DNA of 64,000 nt from Trochalopteron elliotii (taxonomy: Eukaryota > Chordata > Aves > Passeriformes > Leiothrichidae), in assembly GCA_024734555.1 (NCBI GenBank), contig JANPWX010000061.1, forward strand, positions 1,145,791 through 1,209,790, in the 5' to 3' direction. The translations under genes were made by a program, and so were the position numbers. The notes beneath the pieces were generated by a model. The model did no database searches. It saw only the letters and a list, made by a program, of their open reading frames with translations, and had not been told where the DNA came from. This document shows, piece by piece, positions 12,257 to 59,899 of the stretch (position 1 is the stretch's first letter; every line of letters starts with the position of its first letter).

Positions 12257-15200
12257 AACTTCAAAAAAGTAAAGAAGGTGGGAACTTCTTAGATAGGTGG
12301 GAAATTTCCTCAGAAGAAAGGATAAATTGAGAGACTCCTGGGGAAAGGAGTGTGGCTGAGTGAGCACATTTTAGTACATGGAGGATTTGTTTGCCCTGTG
12401 CTAAAAAAAATAGGCTCATTTCCTTCTGCAGAGCTGGGTAACAGCTGACAGGTGGCAGAGTTACAGGCTCACATGTGAAGCCAGGGTCAAATAATTTGCT
12501 TGGAAAGAAAAAGCACGCATCCCTTGTAACATAGACCCTTTTAAACATCAGTTTATAACAGTTCAGGGAACAGTCTTCTATAAGATATAACTGGAAAATA
12601 TATTCTATGTGTTGACTACTTGTAAAGCAACACAAAAATCCAAAGCATCTGAACCTTCTTCCTGTGGATCCCATAATCCTGGCTCATTGTGGTATGTGGC
12701 TTTTTTCTGGTACATGCACTGGAAATATAGAGATAAACTGTATTTATGTTTTAGCTCACTAATAGGAGCAATGACAAGATGCCATTTGTTATCACCAGTG
12801 TATGGTGCCCTACTGTGTCAACTAAAAGGTTAATGTTGATATTACAATGAAACAGATGACTTTCTTTACTTCACAGAAGTGAGAACTAAAATAGAATAGT
12901 GAAAAAGCAATGAAGTAATTTCTCATTGCCTGCTTCTTCAGACTATTTGAAATATGCTGAAAATTGCATGTTGCTCTTGTAATTGAGGTGACAGACAGCT
13001 GTACCTGCAAAATTCAGATGTCTCTTACTAGGAGGGTAACTGGTCAATGGTGAATTTTCCAAAAGCCTCACAAAAGCTAAGGGATGCTAGTGGTGACACA
13101 GGAAAGGAAATGCACTGATCAAATGTGTTTCATGATTCTCCTGCTTAGTCATGGGGAAAAAAAATTCCATTAACATTTCAAATTGAAAAATTGGATTTCT
13201 TTTTTTTTTCATAAAGTTTCTGCTTTCTTATGAAATTATTTAAATTTAATAGAACAAATAATAGATATTTCATCTTAGTGCTGGCCAGAACTTTCTCATC
13301 TTTATTTTTTAGGCTACCAATTCCAATAAAATCACTTTTCAAAGGTCTTAAATTTACAGAATAGTGTCTCAGACTAATTCTACATGGTGCAACATCCCCT
13401 AGGCAGAAGCACAGCCTTTAATTACATGCTTTAATTTCTTGGCAGGTCCCAGATTGAAACCCTGCTGTTAGCTCCTGCAGTTAACTGTACAATAAAGCAC
13501 CTTCTCCCTCCTAGAGCCTGAAGAAGTGCTCTTAGCAACAGCTCTATAAGGGAGTGCCTGCATTTTTCTTGGCAGACAGAGGTGTGTCAAAGTATGACTC
13601 AATCACCTTGAGTTCCATGTTATTTCTGCAATAATTATATATATTCCCATACAGAGCTGTTAGCAGCATGAGCCTCTGCTCCAGCCTGCCATTGCAGAGA
13701 CACAGAGAGTGATGGGCTGCCTGGGTCTGGACAGGAGAACCAGTGGCACCATGAAATCCATGGAGCAGATGCAAGACTGAGAGCACAGAGAGGAGCTAAT
13801 GAGACCATGGATTTCCTTTGGAACAATTTAAATCTATGTTGTGCCCTGCTACAGCTGCCACTGCCTTTCTTCACTGAGCACTATATCCCCAGGGGAGTAT
13901 ATCCACTCAATAAGTGCTCCAGGAACCAAGTACTCTGTCTCTGTCACTGCCATTGCAAGTTTGTTTATGAGCCAGGGTGACCATGGTTCTTTCTTTGAGA
14001 AAAAAACAAAACAAAGACAAACCCTTCTCCTTCTGACTTGCTGCACATCCTTCTGCCAGGTTAATCATTATACACTGACCTGATAAATTGAGCTGCATTG
14101 AAATTCATGATTACCCCATATTGGATGCTAATAATTTAAACTTTGAACAGAATATATCTACAGCAGTGAGTGATAGATGCTTATTTAATAGCTTAAAGGC
14201 CTCTGTTTATTCTACTGACCTATTTTTTCCCCTCATTTTTATGTTCTCCACTCTGCTGTGCTGTCCTTTGCATCATTTGTGGCATTAAGTGAGACCTTTC
14301 CCTAGGCAATGTTCAAGTCATTATTTTATGAACAGTTTTCACTGTACTCCAGAATAAAATGGAAAGAAATTTTGAAAAATATTCTTAATGTTGACTATTA
14401 AAACAAAATGTAGATCTTTTCAAGTGAAAATAATACTTGTGTGAGGTGCTAGGCTAGAAACAGAAAGGTTTGAATACACCAGATCCATTTAATAAGATAC
14501 TGTCACACTGTCAGCCAGACTGCCCTGCTCAAAAGCCTCACTTTAATTTAGAGTAACAAATTCTGGAAATAAACATCTGAGGTGCTCAATTCCCTGGTCT
14601 GCCAGAAAGCTACTAATTAGCATCAAATGCTTTTGTGCTTAATTCAGTATGATTCTAATGGAGATAAAATAGGTAACTAGTCATTCACTACGACCCCTGA
14701 GAAGGAAGCAGATGGTTCAAGACCAAAGTGTGTGACATTCCAGCTGAAAAACAGACAAAACAGGGAGGCCAAGAGGAATCTTACCGAGCTCTGAGGAATA
14801 GGACTGAGCTCCTAAAATAGATATTTAATGATTCTAAATGTTTGGGTGATTTTTCCTTTTTTTAAACTGCTTCTCGAATAATATAACTCTACCACAACAG
14901 ATAGATCATACAAGGAAAATTTCAGGCTAATGGTAGTTGGCAAGATAAGCATATAATCTGCATTTAAAATCTGATGTACATTCATTGATACAAAAGCTAT
15001 GAAAAGCACTACCTCCAAAGTTAACTGAACCAATGCTAAATATGAGGTAGGATTACAAGCAGGCCAATAGTGCTTCAAAATGCTGCTGACAAAGGAATTG
15101 CTGCAATGTTTTAAAGTAAATCAGCCAAGTGACATGAACTTAGTATTTGGAATATTGTTCCTCTTCAGCCTAGGTATGTAATGCCAGTAGATTATAATTA

Positions 15201-16549
15201 TGAGTTACATAAGAGTCAGTGGAAGGTTAGAAGGATATATTTAAAATATTACTCACTATTCATAAATAAGACTTTTAAAACACTAGGATAATTAGTTGCA
15301 TTAGGGTTACATCTCCATTGATAGGGCTCTAGCTTTTGCAAACAGAAGTCCATCAGCTGATCTGTCTGTTGTGTCACATGCAAATGTGTTTATTAGGCTT
15401 ATTCATAACTTCCTTTGTTTCTGAGCCTAAAAGCTGTGCCTACATTTGCCTTCCAACTCTAAGGTAAAATTTCCAGAGCTACAAGAGATATAGGCTGTGG
15501 AGGAAGGCACTCTAGTCAGTGAGCTCAGTTCCCAGGCTTGAGGCTTCTACTCACTAGGAAAATATTACATGTCCTGCACAATTTTTTTTTCAGGTATCTC
15601 CAATACTTTCAGATTCTAATATCATTATTTGGCTGTTATTGCACCTCTGAATCATTAAAGACCACATCCTGCTATAAGATTCTGCATCAGTAACATAAAT
15701 GGAAGGTCTGGTGCTGGTGAGAAATCTAGTCAAAAGCAATGTATGGGTAGAGTTTTGGTTTGAGAAGGATGTGTGCAACTAACTCGAGTGAGGACAACGT
15801 TGAGGAGGATTATATATTGTAAAATCTGTATTTCAGATAGTTAAGTCAAACCAAGTCAGAAATCACAGCTGTGGAGCACCCTTGGTTCTTGGAGTCTATC
15901 AGAGTGATTCCTTAAGAAAGAGCACTACTACTTTGCACTCTATGTCACAAGTCTTAGAAGTTCTGTTTTCCTTACTAGTTCCACTGCTATTTTCATGTAA
16001 CACAAGCCAAGCACCCCAAATAACAACCAGTTAACACAAATAAGCTTGATTTTAATTTCTCATAGAAGCACGGAGTAAATCTTGAATTAACTGATATTCT
16101 GGGACAGTGCTATTTCAAGAGGTCCAACAGGGACAGTATTTTGAAATACAGACCCACATGGTGTGAAAACCACATGCCTTTTTCTCTTCCTACATACAGG
16201 CAGCTCTGACTCTCACAGAATTGAGCACACACATTGAGAGCAGAACAGCAGACGTGATGACACAACGAGATGCAATACAGATACCATTTGCTAAGCAGAC
16301 TCCTGAAGTCTGGAAGGCAAGCTTCCCTGCCATCACTTGCTTCATTCCCTGCTTCATCCTTTCCAGACCTGGGAAACTCAAGAATTACACAGCCAAAGAC
16401 ACCCTCAGCAGTGAGATATCTTTGGGCTATTTTTTTGGTCCACTAGAAGTTAACCGTCCTACCAAGAAAAAATGCACTTTCCTCTAGCCCCATTCCCCCA
16501 CACACTCCCTACAGCTATTTCCACCCACGCCACAGCTCTTTTTAACTGT

Positions 16550-17320
16550 GTTTAAAAAGCTGAGAGCGAGAGAAATGTGCTGCTGCCGCCGGTGCTCCTC
16601 CTCCTCAGGTGGGCGGGTTGGTAGCTGGTCAGTTTTCTGCAGCATTTCTCATTGCTAAAGGCGTGGGAGGCTGGGAGCAGAAAGGGAAGGAAGCGGTCCG
16701 CTTTGGAAGGGAGGCGTATCAAAGCGAGTGGGAAGCAAATAGCCCCTTCCCACCTGCACATGTGCAATTATGTGCAATTGAAAAACGAACACAATAGATC
16801 TGCAAGCAGAGCTTTCCGAGCCGTAGTCCTAAAAGGTATCAAGCAGCTTGGGTCTCAAAGCCAAAGTCGGGGGTGACCAGATCTCCGGGAAGACAGCATT
16901 TTTCACCCACGGAGAACAGGCTCGTGGGGAGGAAAAGGAGGAGGGAAGAGGGCGTTCCTTACAGTTCTGGCTCTGCACGTAGGTGGAGGGTGGTTCGGGG
17001 AGAGGAGTGACAGATTGCTGGTGGCAGCAGGGAAGAAGGATGTAGGAGGGTGTTTGCCCAGGGTCCCGTCTCACGCGGGGGGTTCTGGCAGGGTGGCTGC
17101 AGCACGAGTGCTGTGCCTAAGCCGGGCTGTGGGAGGAGAGGAGCTCACTGCTGGATGGACCTCGCTTGGATCCGCTCTCGCCGTCTCATCAACACGGCAG
17201 CATCTGCAGCGGCACCCAGCCACTCCCACACACCCCCCGCTGCTCTCGGAGGCCAAGGGAAAAGGAAAACTACTTCGCTCACACAGTTTCATTATGGATT
17301 TGCTTTCAGCCTTTTCCAAA
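16550..17320. promoter_or_regulatory. GC-richer, purine-rich patch; possible regulatory element
   Basis: This stretch has more G, C and CpG than its flanks, with GGGCGGG-like (16612-16618) and CACGCGGGG-like stretches and CCGCCGG near 16585. It lies 4 kb upstream of the HIBCH start. Open frames on both strands here overlap and show no domain, so composition rather than coding explains them. It could be an enhancer, an alternative promoter or the promoter of a non-coding RNA. Confidence 0.3.
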
Positions 17321-17585
17321 CGCTTTCTAGCTCCCCACTGATAAGATGCAAATTAACTGGTGAAGAAGAAAAAAAAAAAAGGGAAAAAATAAAAGTTGAT
17401 TTTTTTCCCCTCCCTCACACACTAGGAGAAATTCACTACTGCATGCCATTAGCTGTATGCCCTCATCCCAAATCTAAGATTTCAGATGTTGTGTGGTTGC
17501 ATTATCTGAAAGGTCTCTGACCAAAAGCCCTGGGGAAGGCAATGTTCACATGAGGTTACTCAGGTTACAGACAAAATCAAAAATT

Positions 17586-17661
17586 TGTTTCTCCATATTA
17601 CATAGGTAATATGGAGAAACATATTACCTACATGTTTCTGAAACATTACAACATGTTTCAG
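17586..17661. repeat. Hairpin cluster (inverted repeats)
   Basis: A perfect 16-bp inverted repeat, with arms at 17586-17601 and 17606-17621, encloses a 4-base loop (ATAG). It is followed by a second perfect 9-bp inverted repeat, CTGAAACAT (17638-17646) and ATGTTTCAG (17653-17661), around a 6-base loop. No miRNA-like long stem beyond this is seen. It may be a mutation-generated inversion or part of a small palindromic element. Confidence 0.8.
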
Positions 17662-18289
17662 TCCTTCCCTGGGTTGCCCTGCTGTTAGAGAGTGAATAAA
17701 AAGATTAGTTTTCTGCTTATTTTAAGTCTACTTCTGCTTTCAGTGATGTCCCTGGAAGACTCTACTGCAGGCCTGAGCCTTTACTATTACGTATCCAAGC
17801 TGGCATAAAGAATTTCAACCTGTGTCACCTGTTTTAGAGGGCCTTCAGCTGGGTTTGGACTGAGAAATGGCAGTGTGAGGATTGTTTGTCAGCACAACAA
17901 TAACCAGTTAGCAGGCATGAACTGGAAATTTTCCCATTCTGTTCCTCAAACCTTCACAGACTCGTTTCCCCTTAACCTTCACACACTGTAAGGATGCACC
18001 TACTACCCACACATACAGAAATGAGATGCCAGCTGCTGGACCAGCAGAGGAAAAGACTGAATTCACAGCAAACCTGGAAACAGTAGCATGGGACATGATG
18101 AAGTACTTGGACCATTTATTATCTGGTCTTGGTCAACTACTCTGGGAGCTCTCAGAGGTAAATGCCAGGCACAAATTAATGTTTAACCAGGCGTGTACAG
18201 GTAGCACACAGAGTGCAGCTGAGCTGCTCTTGGAATCCTTCTGGAGAGCAAGAGCTCCCACATTCTAAAGTTATATGTTTTTCTGGAAA

Positions 18290-18352
18290 AGAAACAACAA
18301 CAAAACAAAAACCTCCCAAACAAACAAAAAAACCCTAAAAAAAAAAAATCCC
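18290..18352. repeat. A-rich simple sequence
   Basis: Runs of AAC and AAAC units grading into poly(A) broken by CCC. Low-complexity sequence with no visible function. Confidence 0.8.
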
Positions 18353-19916
18353 CAAATCAGACACAAAACCTGAAAACATCTGCTCATCTCTAAAGACCTC
18401 CTACAGTCTGCAACTTGTTTTCTCTTTTCAAACCTGCTGAACTCGCTGCCAGGAAATTTCTCCAGGGGGAGGAATTACAACCTGCTTTTCTTTCTGTTGT
18501 TGCACTTACACTCTCAGTTCCCAGTTCTCTCAGGCTTGGTCCAGTATTGTGCAGGCCTCTTTGCCAATAGTAAAATAATCCATAAACTCCCAGGTTAAAG
18601 GTCATCTCATTCTGCTTATTCTCAGGCAACTCCATTATCTTCACTTTTTTTCCACTACCTATTTAGAGAACATTTAAATTTACTTTTTAGAAAGTATTTT
18701 CACTTTGATATTCCACTCTGAAAAAAATGGGGTGTGCAGGAAGACTGTTGAAAAACAGGATGACATCTGAGTTGCTTTTTAGACAGGACTGCAGTCAGCC
18801 AAATGGCTATAAAAAACCCAGCAGTTTTCTAACACCTATGAATCCTCTGCCCCTAAAAAAAACTATAGGTAAATTCAAGCCATCACCAGAAGGTTTAAAA
18901 ATGAAGGCTCAAGGAAGATGGCTCTTCTGTTACCACCCCTTCTTCATGAAAATGACTTAAAAAAAAATAAAAAGGGAAGGAATTTAAAGAGACTGTTAAG
19001 CATAAATTCAACATCAGCACCGTGGAGAGAAATCAGTAGTTGTCTCAAGGCAGGGCTTGCTGTTAATTCATTGTTTACAAAGGAGTAGGCCCACCTGTGT
19101 CCTAGATGAGACATACAGCTAGAAGACCACAAAGGGTTTGCACCGTTACTTACACTGAGGACAGGAGGAGAACAGATCAAAATCAGCATAAGTAAAAGTT
19201 GAATCAGATCACCAGCTTCTATTTTGGATCCCCAGAAACACACATCCTGTTTTTCCTGAACCACAATCATGCCCTGATCCCAGCCTTGCCCATGTGCAGG
19301 TGGAATTTGTTAGGTGATTTCCAGGGGTTTCAAACAGCCTCCACCTGCTCTTACCCAAGGTTAGCTTCTACACACCCATTTCTTCATTTTCACAACAATG
19401 CTAACAAAGAGATTATCCCACAGAAAAGTTCTGTTCATATTTTTTCTGTGAAATGTAGAGACTTTCAGTCTCAGAAAATGAGAAACAAAAATATTACCTG
19501 CTTATCAAACTCTTTAATTAGTAATGCCTGGATGAGAGCTGCAGAGTTATCCTCAAAAAAAACAAAAAAAAACCCACCAAAAAACAAGGTATCTAAGTCA
19601 GGGCTCAGGTTTGCCAGCTGTTATTACAATTTGGTGTCATTTAGCCTGGTTTAGATTTAATTGCATGACAGTTGGTACAAAGCAGCATACAGGGCTGTCT
19701 GTACACAAGATGGCACCAAGAAGCTGCATCATTGATTATCATATAACCTTTGGGTGAAAGTTTGAATAGTCTGGATCACCTAACGAATTTTTGCAATTAA
19801 TTAGTTTACAGTAATTAAACCAGTGTCTGCAAAAGCACCTCATGTCCTGTTATCAGTTTTTTTTTGTTCACATTGTACAAGACTGAACAGTGAGACTGCA
19901 TTAATACAGAAATGTC

Positions 19917-19983
19917 CTGGGTTGGTTGGGGGGTTTTTTTGGGTTTTGGTGGTTTTTTTGGTGTTTATTTTTTTTTTTTCCCT
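19917..19983. repeat. G/T-rich low-complexity tract
   Basis: Alternating runs of G and T ending in a long T run. Low-complexity sequence, similar in style to the GT-rich tract at about 22920-22985 in intron 2. Confidence 0.8.
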
Positions 19984-21095
19984 TTGGTGCCTATTTAGTT
20001 TGATTAAAAATTTTACAACCAGATTTAATATACTCTGAGAGTCATTGCAGCGGAAATGCCAACACAGATGACGCTGATATAAGTAGGGGGCTGAATCATT
20101 TTAGAAATAAAGAGCAAGGTTGCCCTCTGGAGACTTCTCTAGAAGTGCTTCTGAGAGCTAAGACTTTTTTCTTCTTCCAGTAAAATAAATTTGCTAAAAG
20201 GTTTTAAGACTTTTTTTTTTTTTTAGGTACAAATGTGAACCAAGGCAGATGATGCTAAGAACTTGTTACACCATGATACGATGAAGCTGCTTTTCAACCT
20301 AATGCACTGTATTGTCATTTACTCCATGGTTCATCATGTCTTTTCAACATCAGTCTCATGTTGATGTGTCAGCCTCAAAAAACATTCATGGAATGGTCTT
20401 ACTTACTGAAATCAAAGCGAATTTTGCATTATTGACTCCTAGCGTGATAAATTCTCAGGTGCCTTAATATTTTATCATTTTCAAAGAGGCAATATTCACA
20501 GTTGCAATTCCTGAGTTTGTTTATGCTGAACGCACAGGCTGCATTTGAGCTCACGGTTGTCTGTAGCTTCTGTTGGGGCAGTAACCGTGCTAGTTCTTAA
20601 TCCATGTATTTACCTTCACGGATAAGCAGCTCTTGGTGGGATGTTACACCAGAGCGGCTCCTTAATCCCACCTCGCTCGCTGTCCGTGTGTCAGTGAGGG
20701 CAGCACAGTGTGTCTGGTGCTTCAGGTGCAAAGGACGAAGAGAAGCCGGGAGGTCAGAAACTGAGAAACCAGTCTTACTGCTGACAATAATAAACCGCCT
20801 AAATGCAGCTCCAGCCCACGAAGTGCAGCTCTGGAGGCGGTTTGGCAATGGGAGCTTTCCCCACCTTGAGCAGCAAACACCACGGGTGATGTTATTGCTA
20901 CACGGCGGCATTACTCGCTTCTCCGGCAGAGCAGCTGCAGCACCAGATGCCCTCATCCAGGACAGGGAGCAGCACCCTTTCCCTGCCCGGGTAAGGAATC
21001 TGCCTGGGACACTGGAAAAGGGCTGTTCGTGAGGGCGAGCGGGCGGTCTCCCCTCATGAGCCGGTCCCGGCGGCGGAGCGGCCGGTGGCCCCGGA

Positions 21096-21484
21096 NNNNN
21101 NNNNNNNNNNNNNNNNNNNNNNNNNNNNNNNNNNNNNNNNNNNNNNNNNNNNNNNNNNNNNNNNNNNNNNNNNNNNNNNNNNNNNNNNNNNNNNNNNNNN
21201 NNNNNNNNNNNNNNNNNNNNNNNNNNNNNNNNNNNNNNNNNNNNNNNNNNNNNNNNNNNNNNNNNNNNNNNNNNNNNNNNNNNNNNNNNNNNNNNNNNNN
21301 NNNNNNNNNNNNNNNNNNNNNNNNNNNNNNNNNNNNNNNNNNNNNNNNNNNNNNNNNNNNNNNNNNNNNNNNNNNNNNNNNNNNNNNNNNNNNNNNNNNN
21401 NNNNNNNNNNNNNNNNNNNNNNNNNNNNNNNNNNNNNNNNNNNNNNNNNNNNNNNNNNNNNNNNNNNNNNNNNNNNNNNNNNNN
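21096..21484. other. Assembly gap (389 N)
   Basis: A run of N ending only 14 bases before the HIBCH start codon. It hides the likely transcription start and 5' untranslated region. Confidence 0.99.
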
Positions 21485-21498
21485 GGAGCGGGGCCGCC

Positions 21499-57926
<36,428 letters not shown>

Positions 57927-58033
57927 AGATCAAACCTATTGACATCTATTTGCTTAGTTCTGTGGCAACAAAAATTGATAGTAGTGTGATCAATTTGGAC
58001 AAAACTTTTTTAGTTAGCCTGAGATTCACAAGG

Positions 58034-58069
58034 CTTTTTTCTTTTCTTTTTCTTCTTTTTTTTTTTTTT
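58034..58069. repeat. Polypyrimidine tract in HIBCH 3' UTR
   Basis: T runs broken by C about 110 bases after the stop codon. It could bind pyrimidine-tract proteins, but this is speculation. Confidence 0.85.
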
Positions 58070-58430
58070 ATTCATGAACATTCTCTGTAATGAGAAAATA
58101 ATTGTATCTCTGATTAATAATGGGAAAAATCACTTCAAGGCAAATTTTTATTTTTACTGCTTTACACAGTGATTAACATTTAATTTTTTTGCATCAGCTT
58201 TTAGTTTACAAGGAGCCCTTGGGGAAAAGAGCACAGTTAATGGGTTAACCTAATAAACAAAAAGTCAAGAGACATTTTGTCTTCTTGGCTCTGTCACTGA
58301 TGTGGTAAATTTGGATTGTGCCACAGATTCTTCTGCATACCATGAAAATAAAATAGGGTTAAACCTTTAATGCAGTCAGAGCTACAAAGGAAAATGCAAG
58401 ACAGAACCCATAGTGTTAAATACTCTTTTA

Positions 58431-58436
58431 AATAAA
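58431..58436 (+). terminator. HIBCH: Candidate HIBCH poly(A) signal (proximal)
   Basis: Canonical AATAAA about 505 bases after the stop codon, with T- and GT-rich sequence around 58495-58525 downstream. AATAAA at 58254 and 58347 are alternatives. Confidence 0.4.
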
Positions 58437-59797
58437 AGCTCAGACTGATACATTATTAGTCTGAGAACAAGAAATTGTTCTATTGATTTAACGTTTGGTC
58501 ATTTTTCAGCCTTGCTGTGTGATGTAAACATTGTTTCAAATGTGATAATGTTGCCAGAGCCTAGAGCACATTTCTCTTTGCTTGGATAGCCCGTTTTCTA
58601 AAATGTCATTATGTCTGATTCAACTGCATAATCAGTATTTCACCATGTCAGAAAATTGCTGGGTTGTCTTGGTCTTACAGTGGTGAAGGAACAAGTGCCT
58701 CAAAGCTTGCTGTGAACACCAAGCAGCACATTCCCAGAGCACTCAGGCTGGAGGGTTCTGATGCCAGTAATACATGAAATCACACAGCATAACCAGAACC
58801 TCTGGATACAAGTATTTTTGGGAGGGAAATTATTTTTTCTATTGTGTATGCAGCAGACAGCTACTAATCTTTCTTCAACATTACACCTTCTTTTTTATGC
58901 TTCATCAGATCACGTAGCAGTGTTTCTTCCTACTTACTTCTTCTACACTTACAGGCAGGTCACAGGCACAAATTTTGGCTTCTCTGAAGACCAAAGGAAG
59001 AAAACTTCTGTTCAAATGCCATAGTCAGTAACCAGCACTGGGGAATCAAAAAGTCAGAGCTGCAGCAGAACCATTATGGAGTTTCCAGTGTTGGGCAGTT
59101 TTTATTATCAACAGCAACGTTCTGCAATGGCTTTAGGCTCCTTTCTTTCTAGGAGCTGTTGCCTGGAAACAAAGTCCAGGAAATTCAGGCATCAAGGTGA
59201 ACTACCAAGAGTGATTTTCAAAAAATCAGAGCAAATGGAGAGCTAAATCAAGAAAAGCACCTTGCTTTGGCACTAGAGTCTTGTAAGATAAAATTGTTAA
59301 AATTTCAGCTGTGAGTTTATGTTATCGTGGACATACTTGTTATGGGACTGTCCTTGAGTTTAGTTACAAAAGTAATTGGGATTTCATTAATACCTCTGAG
59401 GTAATTCTGAAAGTATCACATGACTGTTTACCTCAAGCTGATCCCATAAGAAGAGCAAACCTCCCCCTGTACTATTTAAAATTTTTGTATGTTTTATGTT
59501 CATAAACACTTGCTATTTTTAATTTATTTTTTAAAGATTGGTTAATTTCATTATTTTTGTATAAAAGAAGCAGCCTTCAGTCAACTCTATTAAATGAAAA
59601 ACACAGTAATTCCCAGGGAGTAGGGATCATGCTTCCTCTGATTGTAAATGGCACACAAGATTTTAGGAAGAACATACTTTTGAATTAATAAACTTTGACT
59701 TGCATATTCAGTTGCTTCCAAAATTTATGAACAGGAATTATCCCAAGCTCAAGGTAACAAGATCCTGTCCAACCAGTGCAGTCTCGTGTTTTTTTCA

Positions 59798-59803
59798 AAT
59801 AAA
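59798..59803 (+). terminator. HIBCH: Candidate HIBCH poly(A) signal (distal)
   Basis: Canonical AATAAA facing a minus-strand AATAAA at 59832-59837, only 28 bases away. This is consistent with two convergent transcripts ending almost tail to tail. Confidence 0.35.
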
Positions 59804-59831
59804 AGGCACACAAGCAGATGGTAAGTTGAAT

Positions 59832-59837
59832 TTTATT
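59832..59837 (-). terminator. C2orf88: Candidate C2orf88 poly(A) signal
   Basis: Minus-strand AATAAA (plus-strand TTTATT). A second lies at 59895-59900. If used, the C2orf88 3' UTR would be about 3.3 kb. The alternative at 61121-61134 would give about 2 kb. Confidence 0.35.
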
Positions 59838-59899
59838 TGGTCCACAAGAAAATATTTTCCACAAAAAATATTGTAAAAATATATTGTAGTGTGTTTTAT

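Larger units (their letters stand above)
2261..20600. other. Intergenic region, no gene seen
   Basis: About 18 kb of mostly A/T-rich sequence with only short open frames, none with a recognisable domain, signal or splice structure. It holds homopolymer and simple-sequence tracts, a 23-bp-period tandem duplication near 3675-3714, a small CpG-bearing patch with a TATA-like motif (9237-9420), a larger GC-rich patch (16550-17320) and a hairpin cluster (17586-17661). It may include distal regulatory sequence or untranslated exons that cannot be recognised from sequence alone. Confidence 0.6.
57927..59830 (+). other. HIBCH: HIBCH 3' untranslated region (end not fixed)
   Basis: After the stop, a pyrimidine tract lies at 58034-58069. 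Plus-strand AATAAA signals occur at 58254, 58347, 58431, 59687 and 59798. The signal at 58431-58436, followed within about 100 bases by T/GT-rich sequence, is a reasonable end for a short 3' UTR of about 0.5 kb. Those near 59.7-59.8 kb would give a long form of about 1.9 kb. Choice between them is inference. Confidence 0.5.

Noticed and set aside
17015..17520. Overlapping 108- and 156-codon plus-strand frames and an 82-codon antisense frame
   Set aside because: Explained by the GC-rich patch; no domain or conserved motif seen.
20604..21032. 142-codon plus-strand frame and its 119-codon antisense partner upstream of HIBCH
   Set aside because: Open on both strands in GC-rich promoter sequence, with no domain or splice support.
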